Positions 8,103-15,371 of a stretch of 64,000 nucleotides of DNA are shown here, one piece after another; the stretch's first letter is position 1, and every line of letters starts with the position of its first letter. The DNA comes from Streptomyces sp. NBC_01485 (GTDB lineage Bacteria; Actinomycetota; Actinomycetes; Streptomycetales; Streptomycetaceae). The translations under genes were made by a program, and so were the position numbers. Location: NCBI RefSeq assembly GCF_036227125.1, contig NZ_CP109435.1:7998001-8062000 (forward strand). Reading direction: 5' to 3'. The notes below the pieces were generated by a model. The model did no database searches. It saw only the letters and a program-made list of their open reading frames with translations, and was not told the origin of the DNA.

Positions 8103-8385
8103 TCCGCGTCAACTCCCTTGCTCGTCGGCGGCTTCGTGACCGCGTCCGGAAGGTCCTGCCACGCCACCGCGAACTTGGCGGCACCTTCCTCCTCCAACCG
8201 GGTGACGACCTCGTCGTAGCCGCCGCCGAGCGACTCGACGGCGGCGAGGTCGCCGATGGCGTTCGGCGTGGCCCCGGGCATGGTGTCGACCGTGCCCGGT
8301 GCGACGAGATCGTCCACATACAGAGTGTCCCTGTACACAGGATCCTTCACACCGGCGGATGCCCACAGCGGACGCCGCCTGTCCG
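8099..8385 (-). pseudogene. tal: Transaldolase remnant (C-terminal part)
   Basis: The frame encodes RRPLWASAGVKDP followed by YRDTLYVDDLVAPGTVDTMP, the diagnostic end of the transaldolase barrel, and then YDEVVTRLEEEGAAKFAVAW. Against the family, some 20-25 residues are also missing between GTVDTMP and SYDEV-type sequence. The first about 270 residues, including the Schiff-base lysine, are absent. The stop TGA overlaps the zwf ATG as in intact operons. A GTG at 8350 could initiate an 83-residue peptide, but it would not be functional. Confidence 0.82.
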
Positions 8386-8522
8386 CCTTCGCCCACGAAC
8401 CGGTACCAGGTCAGGCCGATGCCCGCCCCGACCGCGACCCGGGCCTTCACCGACGGCGGCAGGACACGGTCGCGGTACTCGCGCGACTGCTCCTCGAACC
8501 ACTCCACGGACGGCATCGACAC
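8386..8522 (-). pseudogene. tkt: Transketolase remnant (near C-terminus)
   Basis: The segment VSMPSVEWFEEQSREYRD, then VLPPSVKARVAVGAGIGLTW and YRFVGEGG, matches the third domain of bacterial transketolase. The rest of the gene upstream and the usual last ~25 residues downstream are missing. The 3' side runs into transaldolase sequence near 8385 and the 5' side into unrelated sequence near 8522. The order tkt-tal-zwf is the normal operon order. Boundaries are good to perhaps 10 bases. Confidence 0.78.
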
Positions 8523-8539
8523 CCCCCGGACGCCGACGC

Positions 8540-8636
8540 CCTCGGCTACTCCCGCCGCACCCTGGTACGCGCGGTCCGCCCGGCCACCGGCGAGACGCCC
8601 GACACCCCGGTGGCCCTCCGCGCGGAACCGCGCTGA
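8540..8636 (+). pseudogene. Possible AraC-type HTH scrap
   Basis: A short frame reads ALGYSRRTLVRAVRPATGET, then TPVALRAEPR and TGA. The first part closely resembles the second helix-turn-helix of AraC-family regulators (A-LGYS-RTL-RA---ATGETP). The match ends abruptly at both sides, against the tkt remnant at about 8522 and at the stop. It is most likely the end of a deleted regulator gene. With so few residues, chance resemblance cannot be excluded. Confidence 0.4.
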
Positions 8637-8669
8637 GACCGACCGGGGTGCGCGTCGTGTGACGCCTCG

Positions 8670-9581
8670 TCAGGCCTGGGCGGCCACCTGCCCGAAGTAG
8701 TGCCCCTCTTCCAAGTCCGCGATGAGACCGGGCTGTTCGGGCTGCCAGCCCAGCAGCTTGCGCGTCTGGGCGCTGGACGCGGGGATGTCCCGGCCGACGA
8801 GGATGCCCAGCCAGCCGAAGTGGGCGTCCGCCTCGGCGGCGGGGATCGCGGCGACCGGCAGATCGAGGTGGCGGCCGATGACGGCGGCGAGGTCGCCGAA
8901 GCGCACGCCCTCGTCGTCGACGCCGTGCAGCCGGCTGCCCGCCGGGGCCGACTCCAGGGCGAGCCGGTAGAGCCGGGCCGCGTCGAGCCGGTGCACGGCG
9001 GGCCAGCGGTTGGACCCGTCGCCGACGTACTCGCAGACGCCCCGTTCGCGGGCGAGGTCGATCAGCCGCGGCACGAAGCCGTGGTCGCCGACGCCGTGCA
9101 CCGAGGGGGCGAGGCGGACCGCCGAGACGCGGACGTCCCGCGCGGCGAACGCGAGCGCCGCCGCCTCGGTGGGCACCCGCGCCGCGGCGGGCGAGTCGTG
9201 GACGAACCCGTCGTCCTCGGTGCCCACCCGGCCCGGCGGCAGCCCCGCGGTGCCGGAGGTGACGACGAACGGCCGTCCGGAGCCCGCGAGTTCCTCGCCC
9301 AGCAGCTCGATGGCCCGCCGTTCGGCGCGGGCGGACGCCTCGAAGTTCGCGAAGTCGTGCTGGAACGCCAGATGGATGACCCCGTCGGCGCCGGCCGCAC
9401 CGCCGCGCAGCCCTTCGGGGTCGGCGAGGTCGCCGCGGTGCACCTCGGCCCCGGCGGAGGTGAGGAACGCGGCACCCGCGTCCGAACGGGCGACGCCCAC
9501 GACCTGGTGCCCGGCGCCGATGAGCTCCCGGACGACGGCGGAACCGATGAACCCGGTCGCGCCGGTGATGAACACGCGCAC
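8670..9581 (-). CDS. NAD(P)-dependent SDR, atypical/extended epimerase-like
   Basis: This 303-residue extended short-chain dehydrogenase has the nucleotide-binding motif FITGATGFIGSAVV at residues 4-17. GTG at 9581 is chosen because AAGGAG precedes it by 6 bases and the Rossmann fold starts immediately. The usual catalytic YxxxK is not evident: the region after VVTSGTAG carries VPTEAAALAF instead. The protein may therefore be an atypical SDR (NmrA- or YwnB-like) acting as a reductase or sensor. It is divergent from a LysR gene, so regulation by that protein is likely. Confidence 0.82.
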   Translation of the reverse strand: MRVFITGATGFIGSAVVRELIGAGHQVVGVARSDAGAAFLTSAGAEVHRGDLADPEGLRGGAAGADGVIHLAFQHDFANFEASARAERRAIELLGEELAGSGRPFVVTSGTAGLPPGRVGTEDDGFVHDSPAAARVPTEAAALAFAARDVRVSAVRLAPSVHGVGDHGFVPRLIDLARERGVCEYVGDGSNRWPAVHRLDAARLYRLALESAPAGSRLHGVDDEGVRFGDLAAVIGRHLDLPVAAIPAAEADAHFGWLGILVGRDIPASSAQTRKLLGWQPEQPGLIADLEEGHYFGQVAAQA

Positions 9582-9763
9582 AGCGCACTCCTTGAGTGGT
9601 TTCGGTGAGGGGGTTTGGTGCCCGGAGGTTTCGCACCTCGGGGCTTCGTGCCTCCATCCTCCGGAGGGGGAGCCGTCCGGGTCCAAGGCCTGTTCCGCAT
9701 CGGGCCATACGCTTCAGGCATCACCGCAGGTCATGGACAGCAGTGGGCGGTTACCCTTGTGCC

Positions 9764-10702
9764 ATGCCCGACCGCGCCCCGGAACCCGCCCCTGGTCGTC
9801 CCACCCCGGTTGCCGACCTCGATCTACGGCTGGTGCGGTACTTCACCGTCGTCGCCGAGCACGGGCACTTCGGTCGAGCCGCGCACGCCCTGCACATCAC
9901 CCAGCCGTCCCTGAGTCGCCAAGTGCGCCGTCTGGAGCAGCAGTTGGGGGCCCGCCTGCTGGACCGCACCCCGCGCGGCTCGCGACTCACAGCGGCGGGG
10001 GAGGTCTTCCTGCCGCACGCCAAGGCACTTCTGCGCTCGGCCGCCGAGGCCGCCACGCGGGCCCGTGCCGCCGCCGAGCCCAGTCGCCTCACCGTCGGCT
10101 ATGTCACGGCCACCATCGTCACCCCGGCCGTACGCGAGCTGCGCCGCAGGCATCCCGACGCCGACGTCCGCACCCTGCACCTGGCCTGGCAGGACCTGCC
10201 TCAGGCGCTGCTCGACCACCGGGTGGACGTCATGGTGGCCCGGCTCCCGTTCCCGACGGACGGGCTGCACGTCACCGTCCTCTACGACGAACCCCGGGTA
10301 CTGGTCGTGCCCCTCGACCACCGGCTGGCCGGCAAGGAGTCCGTCACCGTCGACGACCTCGCCGGCGAACCCATGCCCCGGGTACGGGGATCCGACCCCG
10401 CCCGGAGCGCGTTCTGGCGGCTCGAACCGCGCCCCGACGGACTCCCGGTGCCGGACGGGCCGTACGTGGACGAGGTCGAGGACAAGTTCGAACTCGTCGC
10501 GGCGGGACAGACGGTGGCCGTGTCGGCCGCCGCCCCCGGGTTCGTCCTGCGCCCCGACCTCACCGGCGTTCCCCTCGACGGCGTCGAGCCGAGCCATGTC
10601 GTTCTGGCGACCCGCGCCGAAGACCGGGGCCGCCTGGTGACCGCCTTCCGCAAGATCGCCCGGACCCACCTGACGGGAACGTCGGGCGACGCCGGGAGTT
10701 GA
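9764..10702 (+). CDS. LysR-family transcriptional regulator
   Basis: The protein has 312 residues. The N-terminal winged helix-turn-helix lies at about 20-80: LRLVRYFTVVAEHGHFGRAA, ITQPSLSRQVRRLEQQLGARL and LDRTPRGSRLTAAGE. The C-terminal region is a LysR substrate-binding domain. The ATG at 9764 gives the normal spacing to the HTH. It diverges from the SDR gene that starts at 9581; the usual LysR arrangement makes that gene its probable target. The 182-base gap between them should hold the operator, but no clear T-N11-A site stood out. Confidence 0.92.
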   Translation: MPDRAPEPAPGRPTPVADLDLRLVRYFTVVAEHGHFGRAAHALHITQPSLSRQVRRLEQQLGARLLDRTPRGSRLTAAGEVFLPHAKALLRSAAEAATRARAAAEPSRLTVGYVTATIVTPAVRELRRRHPDADVRTLHLAWQDLPQALLDHRVDVMVARLPFPTDGLHVTVLYDEPRVLVVPLDHRLAGKESVTVDDLAGEPMPRVRGSDPARSAFWRLEPRPDGLPVPDGPYVDEVEDKFELVAAGQTVAVSAAAPGFVLRPDLTGVPLDGVEPSHVVLATRAEDRGRLVTAFRKIARTHLTGTSGDAGS

Positions 10703-10756
10703 CCCGTAGGTGAGGGTCAACCACCCGGCGCCGCCAGGGGTGTTGTTCAGTGCTGT

Positions 10757-12160
10757 TCAGTGTCCGAAGGTCAACCAGTTGACGTTCACGAAGTCCGACG
10801 GCTGGCCGCTGGTGAAGGTCAGATAGACGTCGTGGGTGCCGGTGACGGAGCTGATGTTCGCGGGGATCGTCCGCCATGTCTGCCAGCCACCGGTGTTGGC
10901 CACCGAGAAGCTGCCGATGGGCGTGGCCGTACGGCTGTCGAGGCGCACCTCGACCAGTCCGCTGACCCCGCCGGCCGCACCGCTGGCGACCCGCGCCTTG
11001 AACTGGGTCGCCGCCGTCGAGCCGAAGGTGACGCCCTTGTACAGCGCCCAGTCGCCGTTCGCGAGGGAGCCGATGTCCTGGCCGCCGCCGGTGTCCGTGG
11101 TGGTCTCGGTGGCCGTGCCCGACTGGCTGTCGTAGGACTCGGCCTGGATCGTGCCGTAGGCGTCCCGGCTGCCGGACGGCGGCGTCGTCGTCGGCGTGGT
11201 GGTGCCGCCCCCGCTGCCCGCGGCCTGGAGCACCTGCACGTAGTCCACCACCATCGGGTGACCCGGCTCGGTGGCGCCGTCCAGACCGCCTCCGAAGGCG
11301 TCCGGGAACGCGCCGCCCATCGCCACGTTCAGGATGACGAAGTAGCCGTGGTTCGTGGCGTTGGTCCAGGTCGCCGCGTCGACCTGATTCGCGGTGACGG
11401 TGTGGTAGTTGACGCCGTCGACGTAGAAGCGGATCGCCTCGGGGGTCACCGAGCGGTCCCACTCCATCGAGTAGGTGTGGAACCCGGACTGGCAGGTGGC
11501 GCCCGGACACGCGACGGAGTTGCCGATGCCGGTCGTCTCGTTGCACGGGCCGCCCGGGTTGGTGCCGCAGTGCATCGTCGCCCAGACCTTGTTCATGCCC
11601 TGGACGTTCTCCATGATGTCCAGCTCGCCGACGCCCGGCCAGTTCTGGTAGTTGCCCCGGTACGGCCCGCCGAGCGCCCAGAACGCGGGCCAGTAGCCCT
11701 CGGCGGCGGTGCCGGTCACGTTGGGCATCTGCAGCCGGGCCTCGACCTTGAGCTTGCCGCCGGCCGGGGGCTGGAAGTCGGTGCGCTTGGTCTCGATACG
11801 GCCCGAGGTCCAGTTGCCGGCCGCGTCGCGCAGCGGTGTGATGCGCAGGTTGCCGTTGCCGTCGAGCGAGACGTTGCTGGTGCTGTTGGTCATCGTCTCG
11901 ACCTCGCCGGTACCCCAGTTGGCCGGCCCGCCCGGATACGAGGTCCCGGTGCTGTACTGCCAGTTGGAGGTGTTGACGCCGGTGCCCGCGGCGCCGGTGA
12001 AGTCGTCGAGGAAGACCTGCGTCCAGCCGGACGCGGGCGTGGGCGCGGAGGCGTTCGCGGGCAGGGTGACGGCCGCCGCGGCGGCGGCCGCCAGTCCGAG
12101 CGTGCTGAGCACGGCGACGAGCGCGCGTCGCCGTCTGGGTATGGCGGAGGTTGCACTCAT
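10757..12160 (-). CDS. Secreted GH16 endo-beta-glucanase with CBM6
   Basis: This 467-residue exported glycoside hydrolase family 16 protein is probably an endo-1,3-beta-glucanase (laminarinase). A signal peptide (RRRR then a hydrophobic stretch, ANA cleavage near residue 38) precedes the beta-jelly-roll domain. The catalytic motif ELDIME lies at 179-184, with E179 the nucleophile and E184 the acid/base by family knowledge. After a GGGTTTPTTTPP linker, residues about 345-467 form a CBM6: IQAESYD, GDWALYKGVTFG and DFVNVNWLTFG. A LacI-type operator and promoter lie upstream. Substrate (1,3- versus mixed 1,3-1,4-glucan) cannot be fixed from sequence. Confidence 0.92.
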   Translation of the reverse strand: MSATSAIPRRRRALVAVLSTLGLAAAAAAAVTLPANASAPTPASGWTQVFLDDFTGAAGTGVNTSNWQYSTGTSYPGGPANWGTGEVETMTNSTSNVSLDGNGNLRITPLRDAAGNWTSGRIETKRTDFQPPAGGKLKVEARLQMPNVTGTAAEGYWPAFWALGGPYRGNYQNWPGVGELDIMENVQGMNKVWATMHCGTNPGGPCNETTGIGNSVACPGATCQSGFHTYSMEWDRSVTPEAIRFYVDGVNYHTVTANQVDAATWTNATNHGYFVILNVAMGGAFPDAFGGGLDGATEPGHPMVVDYVQVLQAAGSGGGTTTPTTTPPSGSRDAYGTIQAESYDSQSGTATETTTDTGGGQDIGSLANGDWALYKGVTFGSTAATQFKARVASGAAGGVSGLVEVRLDSRTATPIGSFSVANTGGWQTWRTIPANISSVTGTHDVYLTFTSGQPSDFVNVNWLTFGH

Positions 12161-12207
12161 GGGGGGATGCCTCTCGGGTACGGGGTGCGGTGCGCGGGTG
12201 ACTTCGG

Positions 12208-12251
12208 GAACACTCCGAGAACGCTCCATGAACGATCCACGAACGCTCTGA
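12208..12251. repeat. Four 11-bp phased repeats
   Basis: GAACACTCCGA, GAACGCTCCAT, GAACGATCCAC and GAACGCTCTGA follow each other at 12208, 12219, 12230 and 12241 with an exact 11-base period. They lie between the operator at 12249-12262 and the glucanase start. The spacing is close to one DNA helical turn, so they place identical words on one face. Confidence 0.85.
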
Positions 12252-12262
12252 GAGCGCTCTCA
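12249..12262. promoter_or_regulatory. LacI-type operator of the glucanase gene
   Basis: TGAGAGCGCTCTCA is a perfect 14-bp palindrome of the CebR/CelR class, with the CG centre typical of LacI-family sites. It lies just downstream of the predicted transcription start and about 90 bases before the gene, where a repressor would block elongation. No LacI-family regulator is encoded in the window, so the repressor must act from elsewhere. Confidence 0.8.
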
Positions 12263-12272
12263 AAGTGGCCCC

Positions 12273-12301
12273 AATGTGCTCTCCGTCCCGGAGACCGTCA
12301 A
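12273..12301 (-). promoter_or_regulatory. Candidate promoter of the glucanase gene
   Basis: On the minus strand TTGACG (12301-12296) is followed after 17 bases by CACATT (12278-12273). The start site would fall near 12266, immediately before the LacI-type operator. The -35 box is good and the -10 box weak. AAAGGAC-like words further upstream (about 12318-12385) may be additional control sites. Confidence 0.45.
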
Positions 12302-12392
12302 GAGTTAAAGCAAGGAAAGTCCTTTCACTGCGGGGAAGTTCACGGCTTGAACCCGCCCAAACATGGCCGGAAAGGTCCTTAAAGCGCGGTCC

Positions 12393-12770
12393 TCAAAGTG
12401 CGCTGCCCGCCCGCCACTTCGCCCAGGACAGGTTCCAGCCGTTGAGCCCGTTGGCCGGGTCGACGGTCTTCTCGCCCGAGTTCTTCACGATCACCACGTC
12501 GCCGAGCATCGAGCTCGCGTAGAACGCGTAGCCCGCGACGGAGGGGTCGCTCGCGCCCTTGGCGTCGTGCAGGCCGACGCAGCCGTGGCTGGTGTTCTGA
12601 CTGCCGAACAACGAGGTCGCGGCCCAGTAGTTGCCGTGCACGAAGGTGCCGGAGGTGGTCAGGCGCTGGGCGTGCGGCACGTCGGAGATGTCGTACTCGT
12701 CGCCGAGGCCGACCGTGGAGGACTCCATCCGGGTCTGCTCGAACCGCTCGCTGATCACCGACCGGTCACG
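12393..12770 (-). pseudogene. L,D-transpeptidase remnant (catalytic C-terminus only)
   Basis: The frame encodes the YkuD catalytic core: SVISERFEQTRMESSTVG, the conserved GTFVHGNYW and the active-site SHGCVGLHD, then a typical end GLNGWNLSWAKW. The signal peptide, Ig-like domains and about 250 N-terminal residues expected of the actinobacterial enzymes are missing, and no start with a signal sequence exists upstream. The break is near 12765-12810, and the sequence beyond runs into the IclR gene region. The catalytic His and Cys remain, so this is a truncation rather than point decay. Confidence 0.75.
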
Positions 12771-12943
12771 TCGCGCCGCCGGCACGGCGGCCGTGATCCG
12801 GGAACGGACGAGCACGGATGAGTCCCCAGGGCCTGGGCCGTCCCGATCGCGCGCGGCCCGCAGCCGGGGCGTCGTCGGCGGCGCGGGGGAGGTCGGCGGG
12901 GCGTCGCCCACCCGATGTGCCGGGCGGCGATCCGACGGCCGGA

Positions 12944-13702
12944 TTACTCGGGCCGGCCCTCCGGCTGCCAGCCCAGGGCCCGTGAGATGCCCCGGGCCGC
13001 GAGCCGTACCGCCGGCACCAGCACCGGGACGGTCGCGCCGGCGTGCGGGACGACGACCGACACGGCGGCCACCACCGCCCCGCCCGGACCGCGCACCGGA
13101 GCGGCCACCGACAGGGCGTCTGCCGTGACCTGACGGCTGCTCACCGCAACGCCCGTGCGCCGCACTTCGGCCAGCACCCGGCGCAACTGGGCCGGATCGG
13201 TGATGGTGTGGGGGGTGTAGGACGCCAACGGCCCGGCGCAGTAGGCGTCTTGGAGCTCGGAGCCGCCGTGGGCGAGCAGCGCGAGCCCGACGCCGGTGAC
13301 GTGCAGCGGCCAGCGGGCGCCCACCCGGATGTGCACGCCGACCGCCGAACGCCCCGACAGCCACTCGGTGTAGACGACCTCGGACCCGTCCCGCACCGCC
13401 AACTGCACGTTCTCGTGCGTGGCTTCGTACAGATCCTCCAGGTAGGGCAGCGCGACCTGACGCAGCGCCAGACCGCGCGGTGCCAGTGCCGCGACCTCCC
13501 ACAGCCGCAGCCCCACGTGGTACGCGCCGGACGGGTCCCGCTCCAGGGCGCCCCACTCGGTCAGCGCACCCACCAGCCGGTGCGCGGTGGAGAGGGTCAG
13601 CCCGGCGCGGCGGCTGATGTCGGTGAGGGACAGCGCGGAGTGCGTGTGGTCGAACGCGGCGAGCACGGCCAGCAGCCGGTCCGGCGCGGAACGTGAGGTC
13701 AT
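12944..13702 (-). CDS. IclR-family transcriptional regulator
   Basis: This 252-residue protein has an N-terminal winged helix-turn-helix (about 5-65: LLAVLAAFDHTHSALSLTDI, SRRAGLTLSTAHRLVGALTE) and a C-terminal IclR effector domain (about 75-245). IclR proteins of this size in actinomycetes often control aromatic catabolism (PcaR, PobR types). It follows the MarR gene on the same strand with a gap of 34 bases, so the two may be co-transcribed and together serve the adjacent hydroxycinnamate genes. That assignment is from position only. Confidence 0.9.
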   Translation of the reverse strand: MTSRSAPDRLLAVLAAFDHTHSALSLTDISRRAGLTLSTAHRLVGALTEWGALERDPSGAYHVGLRLWEVAALAPRGLALRQVALPYLEDLYEATHENVQLAVRDGSEVVYTEWLSGRSAVGVHIRVGARWPLHVTGVGLALLAHGGSELQDAYCAGPLASYTPHTITDPAQLRRVLAEVRRTGVAVSSRQVTADALSVAAPVRGPGGAVVAAVSVVVPHAGATVPVLVPAVRLAARGISRALGWQPEGRPE

Positions 13703-13736
13703 GGCGAGCCCCGTCCGTCAGGTGCTTCTCACCGCG

Positions 13737-14264
13737 TCAGGCGAGTCCGTCCCCGGCGATCCGCAACAGCAGCGTGTGCAGTGTCTCGCGGTCGGCCGGG
13801 CCGAGCGGGTCGAGCAGGTCGTTCGACACCCGCAGGCCCGCCGCGTCGGTGCCGCGCAGGAAGGCGCGGCCGTCCTCGGTGAGGACGACGATACGGCTGC
13901 GGCGGTCGTCCGGGGCCGGGCGGCGCTCGGCGAAGCCCAGCTTCTCCAGGTCGTCGACCAGGCCGACGATCGCGCTCGGGTCGTAGCCCAGCCGGGTGCT
14001 CAGCTCGCGCTGGAGGGCGCCGTCGGAGGTGGCGAGGAAGCGCAGTACGGCGTAGTGCCGCAGGCGCAGCCCGGACTCCTGGAGGAAGGTGTTGAAGAGC
14101 TGACCCGAGCGCAGTCCCAGGCGGTAGAGGAGGTAGCCCGCGTCCGCGTGCAGTTCGCGCATCCACGGCTCGTCCGCGTCGATCGGGGCGGCGTTCACTG
14201 CGTTGTCCTGGCGGGCGATGGCGGGCTCCCTGGGGTCGGTCCCCTTCCGGGGGCGGTTCGTCAT
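13737..14264 (-). CDS. MarR-family regulator, probable CouR-type repressor
   Basis: This is a 175-residue MarR protein. The winged HTH is visible in RLRHYAVLRFLATSDGALQ, ELSTRLGYDPSAIVGLVDDL and the wing RRPAPDDRRSRIVVLTEDGR. The start at ATG 14264 is the best guess; the frame is open further and no strong ribosome-binding site decides it. It diverges from four genes matching the cou pathway, whose repressor in Rhodococcus (CouR) is a MarR protein released by hydroxycinnamoyl-CoA. By analogy it should bind the intergenic AT-rich site near 14341-14368. Confidence 0.85.
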   Translation of the reverse strand: MTNRPRKGTDPREPAIARQDNAVNAAPIDADEPWMRELHADAGYLLYRLGLRSGQLFNTFLQESGLRLRHYAVLRFLATSDGALQRELSTRLGYDPSAIVGLVDDLEKLGFAERRPAPDDRRSRIVVLTEDGRAFLRGTDAAGLRVSNDLLDPLGPADRETLHTLLLRIAGDGLA

Positions 14265-14348
14265 GTTACGGAGGTGGTGTGTCGCATTCCGGAGGTGGTT
14301 CGTCGTACGGATTCCAGCATGACGCACCCCATAGGTCGACAACAACTA

Positions 14349-14377
14349 TTGACGACGACAATTATTGCTCTTAGCTT
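14349..14377 (+). promoter_or_regulatory. Promoter of the cou-type operon with overlapping repeat
   Basis: TTGACG (14349-14354), a 17-base spacer and TAGCTT (14372-14377) form a good housekeeping promoter facing the dehydrogenase gene. The box region is unusually AT-rich for this genome and contains CAACTATTG and CAATTATTG as near-direct repeats, with ATTG-ACGACGA-CAAT inverted inside. A MarR dimer bound here would cover both boxes. Confidence 0.65.
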
Positions 14378-14451
14378 CGATCTAGAAGCCGCACCCCATG
14401 CGAGCCCCACCCCGTATGTGAGCCGTACCCCCCATGTGAAGGGACATCGTC

Positions 14452-15369
14452 GTGCCCAGCATCGATCTCACCGGCAAGGTCGCCGTCGTCACCGGCAGCG
14501 GCCGGGGCCTCGGCCTCGCCTACGCGCACGCCCTGGCCGCCCACGGCGCCTCCGTGGTCGTCAACGACGTCGACGAGGCGGTCGCCGAGCAGGCCGTGAA
14601 GTCCCTCACCGCCGCCGGTGGCAGGGCCGTCGCCGAAGTCGTCCCGGTCGGTACGACCGAGGCCGCCGAGCGGCTGGTCAACCGGGCCGTGGAGGAGTTC
14701 GGGCGGCTCGACATCCTGGTCACCAACGCGGGCATCCTGCGCGACAAGGTGCTGTGGAAGATGACCGACGACGACTTCGACGCGGTGATCACCACCCACC
14801 TCAAGGGCACCTTCACCTGCGCCCGCGCCGCCGCCGTCCGGATGCGCGAGCAGGGCGAGGGCGGCACGCTGATCCTCGTCGGCTCCCCGGCCGGCCAGCG
14901 CGGCAACTTCGGCCAGACGAACTACGCCGCCGCCAAGGCCGGCATCGCCGCGTTCGCCCGCACCTGGTCCATGGAGCTGGGCCGTGCCGGCATCACCGTC
15001 AACGCGATCGTCCCGGTCGCCGCCACCGCGATGACCGAGACCATCCCCGCCTTCGCCCCCTACATCGAGGCCCTGAAGAACGGCGAGCCGTTCCCGGACT
15101 TCCTGCGCAAGGGCGAGGGCTTCGGCACCCCCGAGGACTGCGCCGCCCTCGTGCCCTTCCTGGCCTCCGAGGCCGCCCGGTCCATCACCGGTCAGGCCAT
15201 CGGCATCGGCGGCGACAAGGTGGCACTCTGGTCGCATCCGCAGGAGATCCGCGCGGCCTACGCCGACGGCGGCTGGACCCCCGAGACCCTGGCCGACGTC
15301 TTCCCCACCTCGGTCGGCGCCGAACTCCAGACGGTCGGCATCCCGGCCCCCAAGTTCCCGGAGGCCTGA
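14452..15369 (+). CDS. couN: SDR dehydrogenase, CouN-like beta-hydroxyacyl-CoA dehydrogenase
   Basis: This classical short-chain dehydrogenase of 305 residues has cofactor motif VVTGSGRGLGLAYAHAL (13-29), NAG at about 97 and the catalytic S-Y-K triad with YAAAKAGIAAF. Its closest relatives by pattern are the dehydrogenase parts of multifunctional beta-oxidation enzymes. GTG at 14452 is the first codon of homology. It begins a tight four-gene operon (gaps of 2, 12 and 9 bases) with an amidohydrolase, a CoA ligase and a MaoC hydratase. In the cou pathway this step oxidises the beta-hydroxyphenylpropionyl-CoA. The symbol is assigned from operon content. Confidence 0.8.
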   Translation: MPSIDLTGKVAVVTGSGRGLGLAYAHALAAHGASVVVNDVDEAVAEQAVKSLTAAGGRAVAEVVPVGTTEAAERLVNRAVEEFGRLDILVTNAGILRDKVLWKMTDDDFDAVITTHLKGTFTCARAAAVRMREQGEGGTLILVGSPAGQRGNFGQTNYAAAKAGIAAFARTWSMELGRAGITVNAIVPVAATAMTETIPAFAPYIEALKNGEPFPDFLRKGEGFGTPEDCAALVPFLASEAARSITGQAIGIGGDKVALWSHPQEIRAAYADGGWTPETLADVFPTSVGAELQTVGIPAPKFPEA

Positions 15370-15371
15370 CC

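Noticed and set aside
8256..8636. A 126-codon plus-strand frame over the tal/tkt remnants as a new gene
   Set aside because: Only its last ~30 codons resemble anything (an AraC HTH); the rest is antisense to recognisable transaldolase and transketolase remnants.
12340..12380. TTCACGGCTTGAACCCGCC considered as part of a tRNA T-arm
   Set aside because: No acceptor stem, D-arm or anticodon arm could be assembled around it, and no other tRNA-like sequence was seen in the window.
12393..13556. A 387-codon frame joining the L,D-transpeptidase remnant to upstream sequence
   Set aside because: The upstream part overlaps the IclR gene in another frame and lacks a signal peptide, so it is not the missing N-terminus.
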